A stretch of 64,000 nucleotides of DNA. Origin: Streptacidiphilus jiangxiensis. GTDB lineage: Bacteria; Actinomycetota; Actinomycetes; Streptomycetales; Streptomycetaceae. Position 1 is the stretch's first letter. Each line of letters opens with the position of its first letter. The notes under the pieces are model-generated. The model did not search any database. It saw nothing but the letters and a program-made list of their open reading frames with translations, and was not told the DNA's origin. This document shows, piece after piece, positions 53,132-61,496 of the stretch. The stretch spans positions 248,001 through 312,000 of the forward strand of contig NZ_FOAZ01000002.1 of the NCBI RefSeq assembly GCF_900109465.1, given 5' to 3'. The translations under genes and the position numbers were made by a program.

Positions 53132-53710
53132 ATGGAACGCGATGGGCGAACGATGGGGGACGCAGGAGTGCACAGGGACGATCCAGAGCTGCGGGAGTTC
53201 CTCAGCCATCGGCGCCACGCGCTGCTGCGCAGCGCGTACCTGCTGTGCGGCGACGCGCACGCGGCCGAGGACCTGGTGCAGACCACGCTGATCAAGGTCG
53301 TGCTGGCCCGGCGCGGCCGCCGACCCATCGACCACCTCGACGCGTACGCGCGCCGCACCCTGGTCACCACCTTCATCGCCTCACAGCGGCGCCTGTGGCA
53401 CCGCGAGCGACCCCACGGCGAACTGCCGGAGGCCCCCGCCTCGGGCCCGGACGCGGATCTGGGGCTGGCCGTACGCGCCGCGCTAAGGCGGATCGCACCC
53501 CGGCAGCGGGCGGTGCTGGTGCTGCGCTTCTTCGAGGACCAGAGCGTCCAGGCCACGGCCGAACTGCTCGGCGTCTCCGAGGGGACGGTGAAGAGCCAGA
53601 CCGCGCGCGGCCTCGACGTCCTGCGCGCGGCGCTGCGCGACGTGATGGGAGACGCGGCGGGCACGGTCGTGGACGAGGAGCTGACGCAGATGCACGGGGT
53701 CAACCGATGA
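53132..53710 (+). CDS. SigE-family ECF RNA polymerase sigma factor
   Basis: A 192-residue protein if begun at ATG 53132 (ATG 53153 or GTG 53168 are possible and fit the family start better). Region 2: FLSHRRHALLRSAYLLCGDAHAAEDLVQTTLIKV; region 4: RIAPRQRAVLVLRFFEDQSVQATAELLGVSEGTVKSQTARGLDVLR. This is the actinomycete-specific SigE-like ECF group. The downstream membrane protein gene overlaps by 4 nt and is the probable partner. Confidence 0.93.
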   Translation: MERDGRTMGDAGVHRDDPELREFLSHRRHALLRSAYLLCGDAHAAEDLVQTTLIKVVLARRGRRPIDHLDAYARRTLVTTFIASQRRLWHRERPHGELPEAPASGPDADLGLAVRAALRRIAPRQRAVLVLRFFEDQSVQATAELLGVSEGTVKSQTARGLDVLRAALRDVMGDAAGTVVDEELTQMHGVNR

Positions 53711-54528
53711 CGGACTACACAGTGAGGGATCTGATGGACAAGGCCCTGGAGGGGCTCCGCCCCCCGAACGAGGACATCACCGACGTGGTGCTGGCCAAGG
53801 CGACCCGCCGTCAGCACCGGCGCCGGGCCACCGCCCTGGCAGGCACGAGCGCGGGGCTCGCGCTCGTCGCCGGCCTGGCCGTGCTGCTGCCGCACCAGGC
53901 GCAGGGCGCCGCGGGCGTCGGAGCAGCCGCCGGGGCGACCGCCAGGCCGGGACCGACCAGTACCACGCAGGCCGCCACGCCGCCCCGCCCCGCCCAGGAC
54001 GCGGCGGCGCTCGTCGCGAGTCTGCTGCCGCCGGGCATCGGCACCGTGACGAAGATCAAGGACCTGGCGCCGACGCCGCTGCCGCCCGGGATGAAGAAGC
54101 CCAAGAACTTCGCGACGTCCCCGCTCGACGGCACGTACGTCATCACCAAGGACGGCCGTGCCGCCGCGTTGATCATCAGCTCCTACGACCCGAAGGCCGT
54201 GCCCGCGCAGAGCCCGTTCGGCCCGTTCGACGCGGGCGCCTGCCACGACGACCCGGCCTCCTGGAACTGCGCGGTCACCACACTGCCCGGCGGCGCCACC
54301 CTCGTCGAGGAGACCGAACCGCCCGGCGCCTGGGGCGCCCACGCCGGAACCGTCAACACGGCCGGCCTGTCCTACCCGAGCCGGTGGACCATCTCCGTCA
54401 TCGCCGTCGGCGGGACCAAGGGCCTGCGGCCCGGTCAGACCTTCGGCGCACCCTGGGGGCCGCCCCCGCTCACCCGGGCACAGCTGGCCGCGTTCGTGGA
54501 GAGCCCGGCCTGGACGCAGGTCCGCTGA
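53707..54528 (+). CDS. Membrane protein cotranscribed with the SigE-like sigma factor (candidate anti-sigma)
   Basis: A 273-residue protein: cytoplasmic N-terminus of about 40 residues (TDYTVRDLMDKALEGLRPPN), one helix near residues 42-60 (ALAGTSAGLALVAGLAVLLP), and a long exported C-terminal domain with Pro/Thr-rich linker and CHDD...WNCAVTTL cysteine pair. No zinc-binding HxxxCxxC motif is present, so it is not a ZAS anti-sigma, but the layout fits the membrane partner seen behind this sigma group. ATGA overlap. Confidence 0.85.
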   Translation: MTDYTVRDLMDKALEGLRPPNEDITDVVLAKATRRQHRRRATALAGTSAGLALVAGLAVLLPHQAQGAAGVGAAAGATARPGPTSTTQAATPPRPAQDAAALVASLLPPGIGTVTKIKDLAPTPLPPGMKKPKNFATSPLDGTYVITKDGRAAALIISSYDPKAVPAQSPFGPFDAGACHDDPASWNCAVTTLPGGATLVEETEPPGAWGAHAGTVNTAGLSYPSRWTISVIAVGGTKGLRPGQTFGAPWGPPPLTRAQLAAFVESPAWTQVR

Positions 54529-54713
54529 GCCCTTCGGGCGTCCGCTCGTCCGCGCCACGTCACACGAGCGGTGCGGACGGCCACCCGCACCGGGGAAGCA
54601 CGATCCGCACGTCCACGCGCGGTTTGACATGATCCTCCAGGGTGCCAGGGGCAGCGCCTCCGCCCCGGCACACCGAGGTTCGTCGGTTCACCACGCAAGG
54701 AAAGCAGCGCCCC

Positions 54714-55502
54714 ATGCCCACGCCGTCCGCCCCGCTCGGCACCAACAGCCTCTGGCTGAAGACCTACACGCCCCGCCCGGAGGCCCGGCTGCGGCTGATC
54801 TGCTTCCACCCGGCTGGCGCCGGACCGAACTTCTACCGCTCCTGGGCCGCCCTGTTGCCGCAGGACATCGAGGTCTGCGCCGTCCAGTTGCCCGGCCGCG
54901 AGAGCCGGTTCGTCGAGGACCCGCTCACCGACTACGCGACCGCCGTGGCCGCCCTCTACGCGGCGCTGCGGCCCACGCTGGACCGGCCCTACGCGCTGTT
55001 CGGCCACAGCATGGGCGCGCTGCTCGCCCACGGCGTCGCCGCCACCGCCGCGCGGCTCGGCGCGCCCGCACCCCGGCGGCTGCTGCTGAGCGGAGCGGGC
55101 GGCCCCGGGACCGAGCTGCGGAAGTCGGGGCGCGGCGGCTGGACGGCCGACGAGCTCGTCGCCGACCTGCGCGAGATGGGCGGCACGCCGGAGGAGGTCC
55201 TCGCCGATCCCGAACTGCTGGACCTGATCCTGCCGGTGCTGCGGGCCGACTACGCACTGTGCGAGACGTTCCACGCCGCGCCGCCCGCCGGGCCGACGCT
55301 GACCTGCCCGCTGTCCCTACTCGGTGGCGACCGCGACCATTACACCCCGGCCGACCTGGCCCTCTGGGCGCCGACGACCACCGGCCCGACGACGCAGCAC
55401 CTCTACCCCGGTGGCCACTTCTTCCTCGCCGACGAGTCCGCCGACGCCGTCCTGGCCACCGTCGCCGCGGAGCTGCGCCCGCCCGGCACCGAAGCAGGCT
55501 GA
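54714..55502 (+). CDS. Type II thioesterase (orphan)
   Basis: A 262-residue alpha/beta hydrolase of the TEII group: LRLICFHPAGAGPNFYRSWA (oxyanion start), Ser99 in ALFGHSMGALLAHGVA, Asp in LLGGDRDHYTPADLALW and the catalytic His in YPGGHFFLADES. TEIIs clear misloaded carrier proteins of NRPS/PKS lines, or release products. No such synthase lies in the window, so it serves a system elsewhere or has become independent. ATG 54714; the frame extends upstream without a likely start. Confidence 0.92.
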   Translation: MPTPSAPLGTNSLWLKTYTPRPEARLRLICFHPAGAGPNFYRSWAALLPQDIEVCAVQLPGRESRFVEDPLTDYATAVAALYAALRPTLDRPYALFGHSMGALLAHGVAATAARLGAPAPRRLLLSGAGGPGTELRKSGRGGWTADELVADLREMGGTPEEVLADPELLDLILPVLRADYALCETFHAAPPAGPTLTCPLSLLGGDRDHYTPADLALWAPTTTGPTTQHLYPGGHFFLADESADAVLATVAAELRPPGTEAG

Positions 55503-55513
55503 GCGCCCCGACG

Positions 55514-55547
55514 CGAGAAGTCCTGGCCGTGCGGCCAGGACTTCTCG
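55514..55547. terminator. Perfect 15-bp hairpin after the thioesterase gene
   Basis: CGAGAAGTCCTGGCC (55514-55528), loop GTGC, GGCCAGGACTTCTCG (55533-55547), 11 nt after the thioesterase stop and 30 nt after the end of the opposite VOC gene: bidirectional. Confidence 0.88.
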
Positions 55548-55576
55548 GTGCAGCGCGTCCTTCGTGGACGCCGCGC

Positions 55577-56344
55577 TCAGCTCTCGCGCGGAGCGAAGAC
55601 GCCGAAGGTGGCGCCCTGCGGGTCGCGGATGACGGCGAGGCGCGGGCCGTTCTCCATCTCGACGTCCACCGGGCCGTGCAGCACCTCGGCACCAAGGCTG
55701 CCGGCCTTGGCTGCGGCGGCGTCCACGTCGGTGACGGCGAAGAACGGGTTCCAGTGCGAGGGCACCTCGGGCGGGAACATGTCGCCCATGGCCATCACCC
55801 CGCCGAACATGGAGTCGGACAGGCCGACCATCGGGTACTCGTCGTTCGGCCAGACCTGCCAGCCGAAGACGTTCTTGTAGAAGGCCACGGCCGCGTCGAC
55901 GTCACGCGTCGACAGGTCGATCCAGCCGAGCGAGTTCGGCTCGTCCGCGACGCCGAAGCCGCTGAACTTCTTGCCCTCCCACACCGCGAAGGGCGCGCCC
56001 GTCGGATCGCTGAGCAGCGCCCAGCGGCCCAGGTCGCCGATGTCCATGGGGCCCATCCACACCTGCGCGCCCGCGCCCTTCGCCGTCTCGGCCGCGGCGT
56101 CGACGCCTGGAGCGGCGAAGGAGAGCAGCCACATGACCGGCTGCTGCGGGTTCATCAAAGGGGCCACGGCCGCGGCCGGCTTCCCGCCGAGCGAGAAGGT
56201 CGTGTAACCGCCGTACTGGGGGTCCGGATCGGTTTCGGCGGTCCAGCCGAAGAGCTGTCCGTAGAACTGCTGGGCCGCTGCGGAGTCGCGCGCGCTCAGC
56301 TGCGCCCAACAAGGGGCGCCCGGGAGGTTTCCGATCACGTTCAA
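55577..56344 (-). CDS. Two-module VOC protein (CFP30B/27-kDa antigen-like)
   Basis: A 255-residue protein with two VOC modules: first about residues 8-122 (APCWAQLSARDSAAAQQFYGQLFGWT ... LLSDPTGAPFAVWE), second about 135-252 (SLGWIDLSTRDVDAAVAFYKNVFGWQ ... AVIRDPQGATFGVFAP). This tandem layout matches the actinobacterial 'hydroxylase/27 kDa antigen' relatives of unknown ligand. Confidence 0.93.
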   Translation of the reverse strand: MNVIGNLPGAPCWAQLSARDSAAAQQFYGQLFGWTAETDPDPQYGGYTTFSLGGKPAAAVAPLMNPQQPVMWLLSFAAPGVDAAAETAKGAGAQVWMGPMDIGDLGRWALLSDPTGAPFAVWEGKKFSGFGVADEPNSLGWIDLSTRDVDAAVAFYKNVFGWQVWPNDEYPMVGLSDSMFGGVMAMGDMFPPEVPSHWNPFFAVTDVDAAAAKAGSLGAEVLHGPVDVEMENGPRLAVIRDPQGATFGVFAPRES

Positions 56345-56738
56345 CGCAGTTCCTCTCCACGTCTGTGCGAGGGGGCGGGATCACCACCATCCAATCCCCG
56401 GGACACGGCGCCCGCCAGTCGACACACCATGCGAGCCGTATCGGATGCGTCAACGCTGCTTGCAGCCACGTGCCGACCTTGATCTATGCTGGACAAGTTG
56501 TACGAAGAGATCAGCGCTCCGGCCCGGCGCCGGAGCGACGGCCCGGAGGGAGGCGAGACCCGTGGACGAGTCCTGTCCCAGAACGGGCGCTGCCCTGCCC
56601 GGCCGCAGCGCGGCCTGACGCGGCATCCGCCCGTCCACGCGCACCCTTCTCTCCCATTCACCGCCCGCCCGCCTGGCGACCCTCGACCCGGTCTGCGGCA
56701 CGGCGCGGCGTGGCGTCCGCACGAGGAGTCTCTTCGTC
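56345..56738 (+). promoter_or_regulatory. 394-nt non-coding leader region with hairpin
   Basis: No convincing gene. Features: an ACAAGTTGT palindrome near 56492-56500, a 9-bp hairpin CGCTCCGGC (56515-56523) / GCCGGAGCG (56529-56537) with a 5-nt loop, and a short frame from ATG 56486 (MLDKLYEEISAPARRR...) that stays open but becomes compositionally odd. The region is long for this genome and leads into the 110-aa gene, so a structured 5' leader is possible. Confidence 0.45.
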
Positions 56739-57071
56739 ATGACCAGCACCACCGCGACCCTGCGTCCCGCCGAGCTCAGCGCCCTGCTGCGCGACGAACC
56801 GTCCACGGCCCGCGGCGTCCTGCGCCTCGCCCTGCGCGACGGCGTGGAGCGCGCTTACCTGCTCGACCCGCGCGACTTCGCCGCAACGACCTCCCCGGAC
56901 ATCGCCTACGACGCCCGCGTCCACGCCGCCTACATCCTCGCCCTCCAGGGCCACCGCCCCGCCTGGCTGGCCCAGCATCTCGACCTCCCCCTCCCCGCCG
57001 CCGACGCGATCTGCGCCCACGCCGAGGCCCACGGCCCCGACGGCCCGCGCAACGGCCCGACCGCCGCCTGA
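56739..57071 (+). CDS. Hypothetical 110-aa helical protein ahead of a winged-helix regulator
   Basis: Start ATG 56739 (GAGGAG 10-15 nt upstream). Mostly helical, no membrane segment, with LLRDEPSTARGVLRLALRDG and YILALQGHRPAWLAQHLDLPLPAADAI, the latter resembling a short HTH (a 'hxxxLAxxLDLPxxxAxxI' pattern). Located 33 nt upstream of the winged-helix gene and likely co-transcribed. No family recognised. Confidence 0.65.
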   Translation: MTSTTATLRPAELSALLRDEPSTARGVLRLALRDGVERAYLLDPRDFAATTSPDIAYDARVHAAYILALQGHRPAWLAQHLDLPLPAADAICAHAEAHGPDGPRNGPTAA

Positions 57072-57104
57072 ACACGCCGTGCCCGGATCGGAAGGAGAGT
57101 CCCC

Positions 57105-57512
57105 ATGTCCGTCAGCTACGCCCGTACCCGCGTCCGGCGGCTCCACCCCGCGCTCACTGGTCCGACTGCCCACCTGGTGGTCGGCAGCCTGGTCGTCGAC
57201 GGCCTGGTCGTCGACGGCCTGGGCCGCATCGCCGTGGTGGACGGTCGTCCGCTCCGGCTGACCCGCCGTGAGTTCGACCTGCTCAGCTACCTGGTGGAGC
57301 ATCGCCGGTGCGTGTTCACCCGTCGGCAGCTGCTGCGAGCCGTCTGGGAGCAGCCCTCGTCCTTCGGCGACGCCCGCACGGTCGACGTCCACATCGCCCG
57401 GCTGCGCACCAAGTTGGGGTCCGCGCACCGGGCCTGTCTGGTGACCGTCCGGGGCGTCGGCTACAAGTACGATCCGGGCTCGGCTACTCGCCCTGCTCCA
57501 GCAGGAGTTTGA
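57105..57512 (+). CDS. Receiver-less OmpR/PhoB-type winged-helix protein
   Basis: A 135-residue protein from ATG 57105 (GGAAGGAG). Residues about 38-125 form an OmpR-type DNA-binding domain: LRLTRREFDLLSYLVEHRRCVFTRRQLLRAVW, TVDVHIARLRTKLG and RGVGYKYDPG. The receiver domain is missing; the N-terminal 35 residues include a duplicated LVVDG LVVDG caused by a 15-bp tandem repeat. Without a phosphorylation site it must be regulated by level or partner. Its end overlaps the SRPBCC gene by 29 nt (convergent). Confidence 0.88.
   Translation: MSVSYARTRVRRLHPALTGPTAHLVVGSLVVDGLVVDGLGRIAVVDGRPLRLTRREFDLLSYLVEHRRCVFTRRQLLRAVWEQPSSFGDARTVDVHIARLRTKLGSAHRACLVTVRGVGYKYDPGSATRPAPAGV
57188..57217 (+). repeat. 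15-bp tandem duplication in the winged-helix gene
   Basis: CCTGGTCGTCGACGG occurs twice in a row (57188-57202, 57203-57217), adding five residues (VVDGL) in front of the DNA-binding domain. Confidence 0.95.
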
Positions 57513-57924
57513 GCCGGGCCAGGTCCTTGCTGTTGGCCCGCCGCATCGCGGCGGCCATCAACGGCGCGGCGAGCTTCGAGAAGCCGGACGGCTCGCCGCG
57601 GTTGCGCAAGGTCATCCGGGTGTGGGCCGCGTCCACGGGTTCCCAGGTGTAGGTGGTCTCCATCGGGAACGGGCCCTGGGCGGTCCGCATGACCATGCGC
57701 TCGGGGCCGTACTCCACGACCTCGTAGGTGTAGGCGAGGGTCCGGCCGAGGAATTCGGCCACGAATTCGAGCCTGGTCCCGACGCCCAGCGGCGGATCGG
57801 TGCGCCAGGCCACGGAGGCGATGTTCTCGTACCACTCGGGCGCATGGTCGGGGTTCCCGGCATACGCCGCCACCACGTCGCGCGGGCGGGCGATCACGGT
57901 CTCGGTCAGCACGTCGACGGACAC
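57484..57924 (-). CDS. SRPBCC (START-like) family protein
   Basis: A 146-residue helix-grip protein. GTG 57924 was chosen since AGGAG lies 7 nt upstream and gives MSVDVLTETVIARPRDVVAAYAGNPDHAPEWY, the classic polyketide-cyclase/dehydrase-2 opening. YGPERMVMRTAQGPFPMETTYTWEPVDAAHTRMTL is the mid-sheet. It binds a hydrophobic ligand; role unknown. Confidence 0.88.
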   Translation of the reverse strand: MSVDVLTETVIARPRDVVAAYAGNPDHAPEWYENIASVAWRTDPPLGVGTRLEFVAEFLGRTLAYTYEVVEYGPERMVMRTAQGPFPMETTYTWEPVDAAHTRMTLRNRGEPSGFSKLAAPLMAAAMRRANSKDLARLKLLLEQGE

Positions 57925-57978
57925 GGTCAGCTCCTGGGATCCCGGGCTCGTACCCCCGCCCCCTCTCATGGTGCCGGA

Positions 57979-58923
57979 TCACCCGGCAACGGGCACTCCG
58001 TCCTCCCCCGCGCCGAGCCGCGCGGCCAGGGCGGAGCTCAGCCAGCTGTGCGCGGCACCGATCGTCGGTTCGGGGCTCAGCTCGCCCGCCCAGCGCCAGT
58101 AGCACCGCATCGCCGGGTGCTCGCCGCCCGCCAGCGCCCGGCCCAGCTCCCGCCGGAACACGGGCGTGTCGCGGCGGTCGGCGGAACGCGCGTGGGCGGC
58201 GACGAAGCAGTCCACCGCCTCGTCCGAGGCCGTGCCGGGCTCGCGGCCGGCACGCAGGGCGGGCACGCTCAGCTCGTACGCCTCGCGCAGGCCGTCGTAG
58301 AGCAGGTCCGGCCGGGGCGGCGCGGGCCGGTGCTCGGCCAGGCAGGCGTCGTCCGCCTGAACCGTCAGCGCGTGCAGCCGCGCGAACGCCAGCACGTGCG
58401 CCGCCGTCGGCTCCTCCGGCAGGGTCGGCACCGCCGCGTCGACGACGGCCGTCCGCAGCCGCGCCGCGAGCCGCCCCGGCAGCAGGCGGCGCCAGTACCG
58501 CGCCAGCGCGTCCGTGCTCGGCGGCGACCCGAGGACGCCGACCATCCGCACCAGCTCGGTCCGTTGTCCCTCGTCCGCCTCGTGCACCAGCCGCAGCGCG
58601 GCCTCCCGCCATCGCAACGCCCGCATCTCGGCGCCCAGCGCCTCCAGCCGCCGCGCGACCAGGTCCCCCAGCAGCCCGGAGTCGGCGCCGTCCTCGTGCT
58701 CCGCCATCACCTGCGAGACCTGCGGCAGCGGCACCTCCAGCCCACGCAGCGCCCGGATCGTCCGCAGCCGCTCCAGCGCCTCCGGCGCGTACCGACGATG
58801 CCCTCCGCCGCTCCGCTCCGCCTCGGGCAACAGACCCTGCTCGGAGTAGAACCGCACCGCCTTCACGGTCACCCCGGCCCGCTCGGCCAACTCACCGATA
58901 CTCAACAGCTCACGCGGCGGCAC
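57979..58923 (-). CDS. MerR family transcriptional regulator with large ligand domain
   Basis: A 314-residue protein. The MerR HTH and wing are residues 6-75: LLSIGELAERAGVTVKAVRF followed by YSEQGLLPEAERSGGGHRRYAPEAL. A coiled-coil linker follows (LLGDLVARRLEALGAEMRAL), and then a roughly 190-residue effector domain of unknown fold. GTG start. It is divergent to the GNAT gene, with 74 nt between start codons, so it may regulate that acetyltransferase. Confidence 0.93.
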   Translation of the reverse strand: MPPRELLSIGELAERAGVTVKAVRFYSEQGLLPEAERSGGGHRRYAPEALERLRTIRALRGLEVPLPQVSQVMAEHEDGADSGLLGDLVARRLEALGAEMRALRWREAALRLVHEADEGQRTELVRMVGVLGSPPSTDALARYWRRLLPGRLAARLRTAVVDAAVPTLPEEPTAAHVLAFARLHALTVQADDACLAEHRPAPPRPDLLYDGLREAYELSVPALRAGREPGTASDEAVDCFVAAHARSADRRDTPVFRRELGRALAGGEHPAMRCYWRWAGELSPEPTIGAAHSWLSSALAARLGAGEDGVPVAG

Positions 58924-58997
58924 GACACCCTCCCCTCGGGGCAGTACACCCGAGGGTATCCGTCCGGCCGGTGTCGGTCGGCGCCTATCGTGACGTC

Positions 58998-59528
58998 ATG
59001 GCATCGATCCCTGCCCCCCGAGTCAGCCTGGAACCCTGGTCCGAGGACGACCTGGACCTGCTCCGCAGAACCAACACGCCCGAGATGACGCAGTATTTGG
59101 GCGGCCCGGAGACGGAGGAACAACTCCTCGCGCGGCACCGGCGCTATCTCGACCCGGAGGCGAACGGGTCGATGTTCCGCGTCGTGCTGCTGCCGGTGGG
59201 CCAGGTCGTGGGATCGACGGGCTTCTGGGACCACGCGTGGGGCGGCGGGCCGGCCTACGAGACGGGCTACGGGATCGTCCCGGAGTTCCAGGGTCGCGGC
59301 CTGGCGGTGGCGGCGACCTTGGCGGTCGCCGACCGGGCCCGGGCCGACGGCCGGCACCGCTTTCTCCACGCCTTCCCCTCCGTCGAGCACGCCGCGTCGA
59401 ACGCGGTCTGCCGGAAGGCGGGGTTCGAACTCGTCGAGCAGGCCGAGTTCGAGTACCCCAAGGGGCACCTCATCCTCTCGAACGTATGGCGCATGGACCT
59501 CTGGGCGCCGGTCAGCGGGAGTCAGTAG
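58998..59528 (+). CDS. GNAT N-acetyltransferase
   Basis: A 176-residue acetyltransferase from ATG 58998. RVSLEPWSEDDLDLLRRTNTPEMTQYLGG, GYGIVPEFQGRGLAVAATLA (acetyl-CoA loop, Q-G-R-G-x-A) and NAVCRKAGFELVEQAEFEYPKGH are typical of the RimJ/RimL group. It may acetylate an antibiotic or protein. No Shine-Dalgarno is visible, so the message may be leaderless. Confidence 0.92.
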   Translation: MASIPAPRVSLEPWSEDDLDLLRRTNTPEMTQYLGGPETEEQLLARHRRYLDPEANGSMFRVVLLPVGQVVGSTGFWDHAWGGGPAYETGYGIVPEFQGRGLAVAATLAVADRARADGRHRFLHAFPSVEHAASNAVCRKAGFELVEQAEFEYPKGHLILSNVWRMDLWAPVSGSQ

Positions 59529-59538
59529 CCCGAACGCC

Positions 59539-60129
59539 TCAGCCGGCTGCCAGGCTCGGAACCGTGGTCACCACGACGGTGCGGGCGATCTTGTCGTGCA
59601 GCGTCTGCGAGTTCGGCTTGTCCCAGAGCATCCAGAGGCAGTCGACGAAGACCCAGAACACCCCGACGACGGGCAGCACCGAGGGCAGGTTGAACGCGAC
59701 CGCACGCAACCACGCCTGCCCTGAGGTCAGTTCGGCACTCGGGTCGAGCGGGACGACGCGGATGTTCAGCGCACGCATCCCGACGGTCCGCCCGTAGCCG
59801 GCGACCAACGCCCCGCCGTAGACGATCGACATCGCCTGCCCGAGCACCGTCTGCACGAGCCCCCCGGAGGCCAGCGGTCCCCGACCGACCACCAGAAGTA
59901 CGAGCATCGGCACCGCAAGAATCACCGCGTCGATGAGACTGGCCCCCAACCGCGCCCCGAAGCCGGCAAGAGTGGTCACCGGCAGGGGAAACCCGGACTG
60001 CTCCGGCCCCCGCGCGAACTGCGCATCCTCTGTCACGCGCTGCATCCAAGCACTCGCGCCCCCACCGGGCAAGACACGCCCGACCGCGGCCGTTGATCCA
60101 CCGGCCTTGCCGCGAGCAGAGGAACTCAC
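59539..60129 (-). CDS. RDD family membrane protein
   Basis: A 196-residue protein. After a polar N-terminus of about 50 residues comes GFGARLGASLIDAVILAVPM (RDD Arg/Asp motif: 'ArlxAxxiDxxi'), helix two VQTVLGQAMSIVYGGALVAG, the conserved GRTVGMRALNIRVV, and a last helix pair PSVLPVVGVFWVFVDCLWML with LHDKIARTVVV. RDD proteins may be ion antiporters or transporters of unknown cargo. Divergent to the methyltransferase gene. Confidence 0.93.
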   Translation of the reverse strand: MSSSARGKAGGSTAAVGRVLPGGGASAWMQRVTEDAQFARGPEQSGFPLPVTTLAGFGARLGASLIDAVILAVPMLVLLVVGRGPLASGGLVQTVLGQAMSIVYGGALVAGYGRTVGMRALNIRVVPLDPSAELTSGQAWLRAVAFNLPSVLPVVGVFWVFVDCLWMLWDKPNSQTLHDKIARTVVVTTVPSLAAG

Positions 60130-60182
60130 GGCCCGCGCTAGGCTCGGAAGGTCTGCGGACTGTCGACGGGGTGGAGGACGAC

Positions 60183-61016
60183 GTGCCGGACTCGGAGCCG
60201 TTGGGACCGTTGGGCGCAGGGGATCCGACCGCCCCGCAGTGGATGCCGCCGGAGATCGACCGGACCGTGGCGACGCCGGCGCGCATCTACTCCTACCTGC
60301 TGGGCGGCAAGGAGCACTTCGCGGTCGATCGCGCAGCCGTGGAGCAGGCGGCGGAGGCGCTGCCGGTCCGGGACTTCGCCCGGGTCAACCGCGCGTTCCT
60401 GACCCGCGCCGTACGGCATCTTGCCGAGGCCGCCCTGGACCAGTTCCTGGACATCGGCGTGGGCCTGCCCGCTCCCGGCAGTACGGCCGAGACCGCCCTG
60501 TCGGTACGGCACGACGCGCGCATCGTCGGCGTCGACAACGACCCGATCGTGCTCGCGCATGCGCGCGCTCACGGCGGGGAGGGCGCGACCGTCGTCGCGG
60601 GGGACGTCCGTCGGCCCGGGGAGATCCTGCAGAACCCCGAAGTACGCGCCCGGCTGGACTTCGACCGGCCCGTCGCGGTGCTGATCGTCGCGGTGATGCA
60701 CTTCGTCCCCGACGAGGACGACCCCTACGGCGCGGTGCGGGCCCTGATGGACGCCGTCGCCCCGGGCAGCGTGCTGGTGCTGTCGCAGGTGACCTCCGAT
60801 CTGGACCCGGACGGGATCCATGCGACGGCCAAGGCGTATGCCCGATCGTCGGTGAGGACCGCCGTACGTAGCCGCGAGCAGATCGCCGCGTTCTTCGACG
60901 GCCTCGAGCCGATCGACCCCGGTCCGGTGATGCTGTCCCGGTGGCGGCCGGACGAGCAGGTCCGCGACGGGGACGACCGGATCGGGATGTACGGCGGAGT
61001 GGCCGTCAAGCCCTGA
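60183..61016 (+). CDS. SAM-dependent methyltransferase of the actinomycete DUF574 family
   Basis: A 277-residue protein from GTG 60183 (GGAGG 5 nt upstream). The signature is PEIDRTVATPARIYSYLLGGKEHFAVDR ('..hP...RvydyyLGGkdnfaaDr'), then NRAFLTRAVRHLAEA, FLDIGVGLPAPGS (SAM-binding) and VGVDNDPIVLAHARA. The family occurs in dozens of copies in streptomycetes; the substrate is unknown. Confidence 0.93.
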   Translation: MPDSEPLGPLGAGDPTAPQWMPPEIDRTVATPARIYSYLLGGKEHFAVDRAAVEQAAEALPVRDFARVNRAFLTRAVRHLAEAALDQFLDIGVGLPAPGSTAETALSVRHDARIVGVDNDPIVLAHARAHGGEGATVVAGDVRRPGEILQNPEVRARLDFDRPVAVLIVAVMHFVPDEDDPYGAVRALMDAVAPGSVLVLSQVTSDLDPDGIHATAKAYARSSVRTAVRSREQIAAFFDGLEPIDPGPVMLSRWRPDEQVRDGDDRIGMYGGVAVKP

Positions 61017-61043
61017 GCAACCGCACGGAGGGGAAGGGAAAGA

Positions 61044-61424
61044 ATGATCGTTCTCACACTCAGCGCGTACCGGGAGCACGAGCCGGACCAGCTCGGTCGG
61101 ACCGCCGGAGGCTGGAAGCCGGGTCTGTCCGACGCGAAGGTCTGGGACAACGCCCGGGGGCGCTGGAGGCTCGGTCCTGAGGCCGACGGGCACCGGTACG
61201 TGCTGGTCGTCGCGGGTAGGGCTGCCACCGACAAGCCGCAGGTGGTGCTGGCGGTCGAGATCCACGCCCTGCTGGAGAAGGACCAAGAGGGGCTGCGCGC
61301 CATCGAGGGAACGGTCCTGAGCGAGGGACACCCCGTGTTCGACCGCTACCTGGGCCGGCAGTCGCCCGTGCGGGCGTACGGCAGCGGACCCCGGTACTAC
61401 ACGTCGCCGCACATCCCCGGTTGA
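61044..61424 (+). CDS. Hypothetical 126-aa cytoplasmic protein
   Basis: ATG 61044 behind GGAGGGGAAGGGAAAG. No signal or membrane segment. AKVWDNARGRWRLGPEADGHRYVLVVAGRA and VLAVEIHALLEKDQEGLRAIEGTVL resemble the beta-rich small domains with 'W...R..W.l......' seen in GIY-YIG-linked or restriction-related proteins, but I cannot assign a family. It follows the methyltransferase by 27 nt. Confidence 0.7.
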   Translation: MIVLTLSAYREHEPDQLGRTAGGWKPGLSDAKVWDNARGRWRLGPEADGHRYVLVVAGRAATDKPQVVLAVEIHALLEKDQEGLRAIEGTVLSEGHPVFDRYLGRQSPVRAYGSGPRYYTSPHIPG

Positions 61425-61496
61425 GCCCACACGACCGAGTCCGAGCACCCCGCAGGACTTGAATCTCCCGCTACGGGAGTTCCTAGCCTGCGGGGC

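Noticed and set aside
56486-57271. 261-codon frame starting MLDKLYEEISAP
   Set aside because: Only the first residues look natural; the rest is Arg/Pro-rich and runs across two better genes in another frame.
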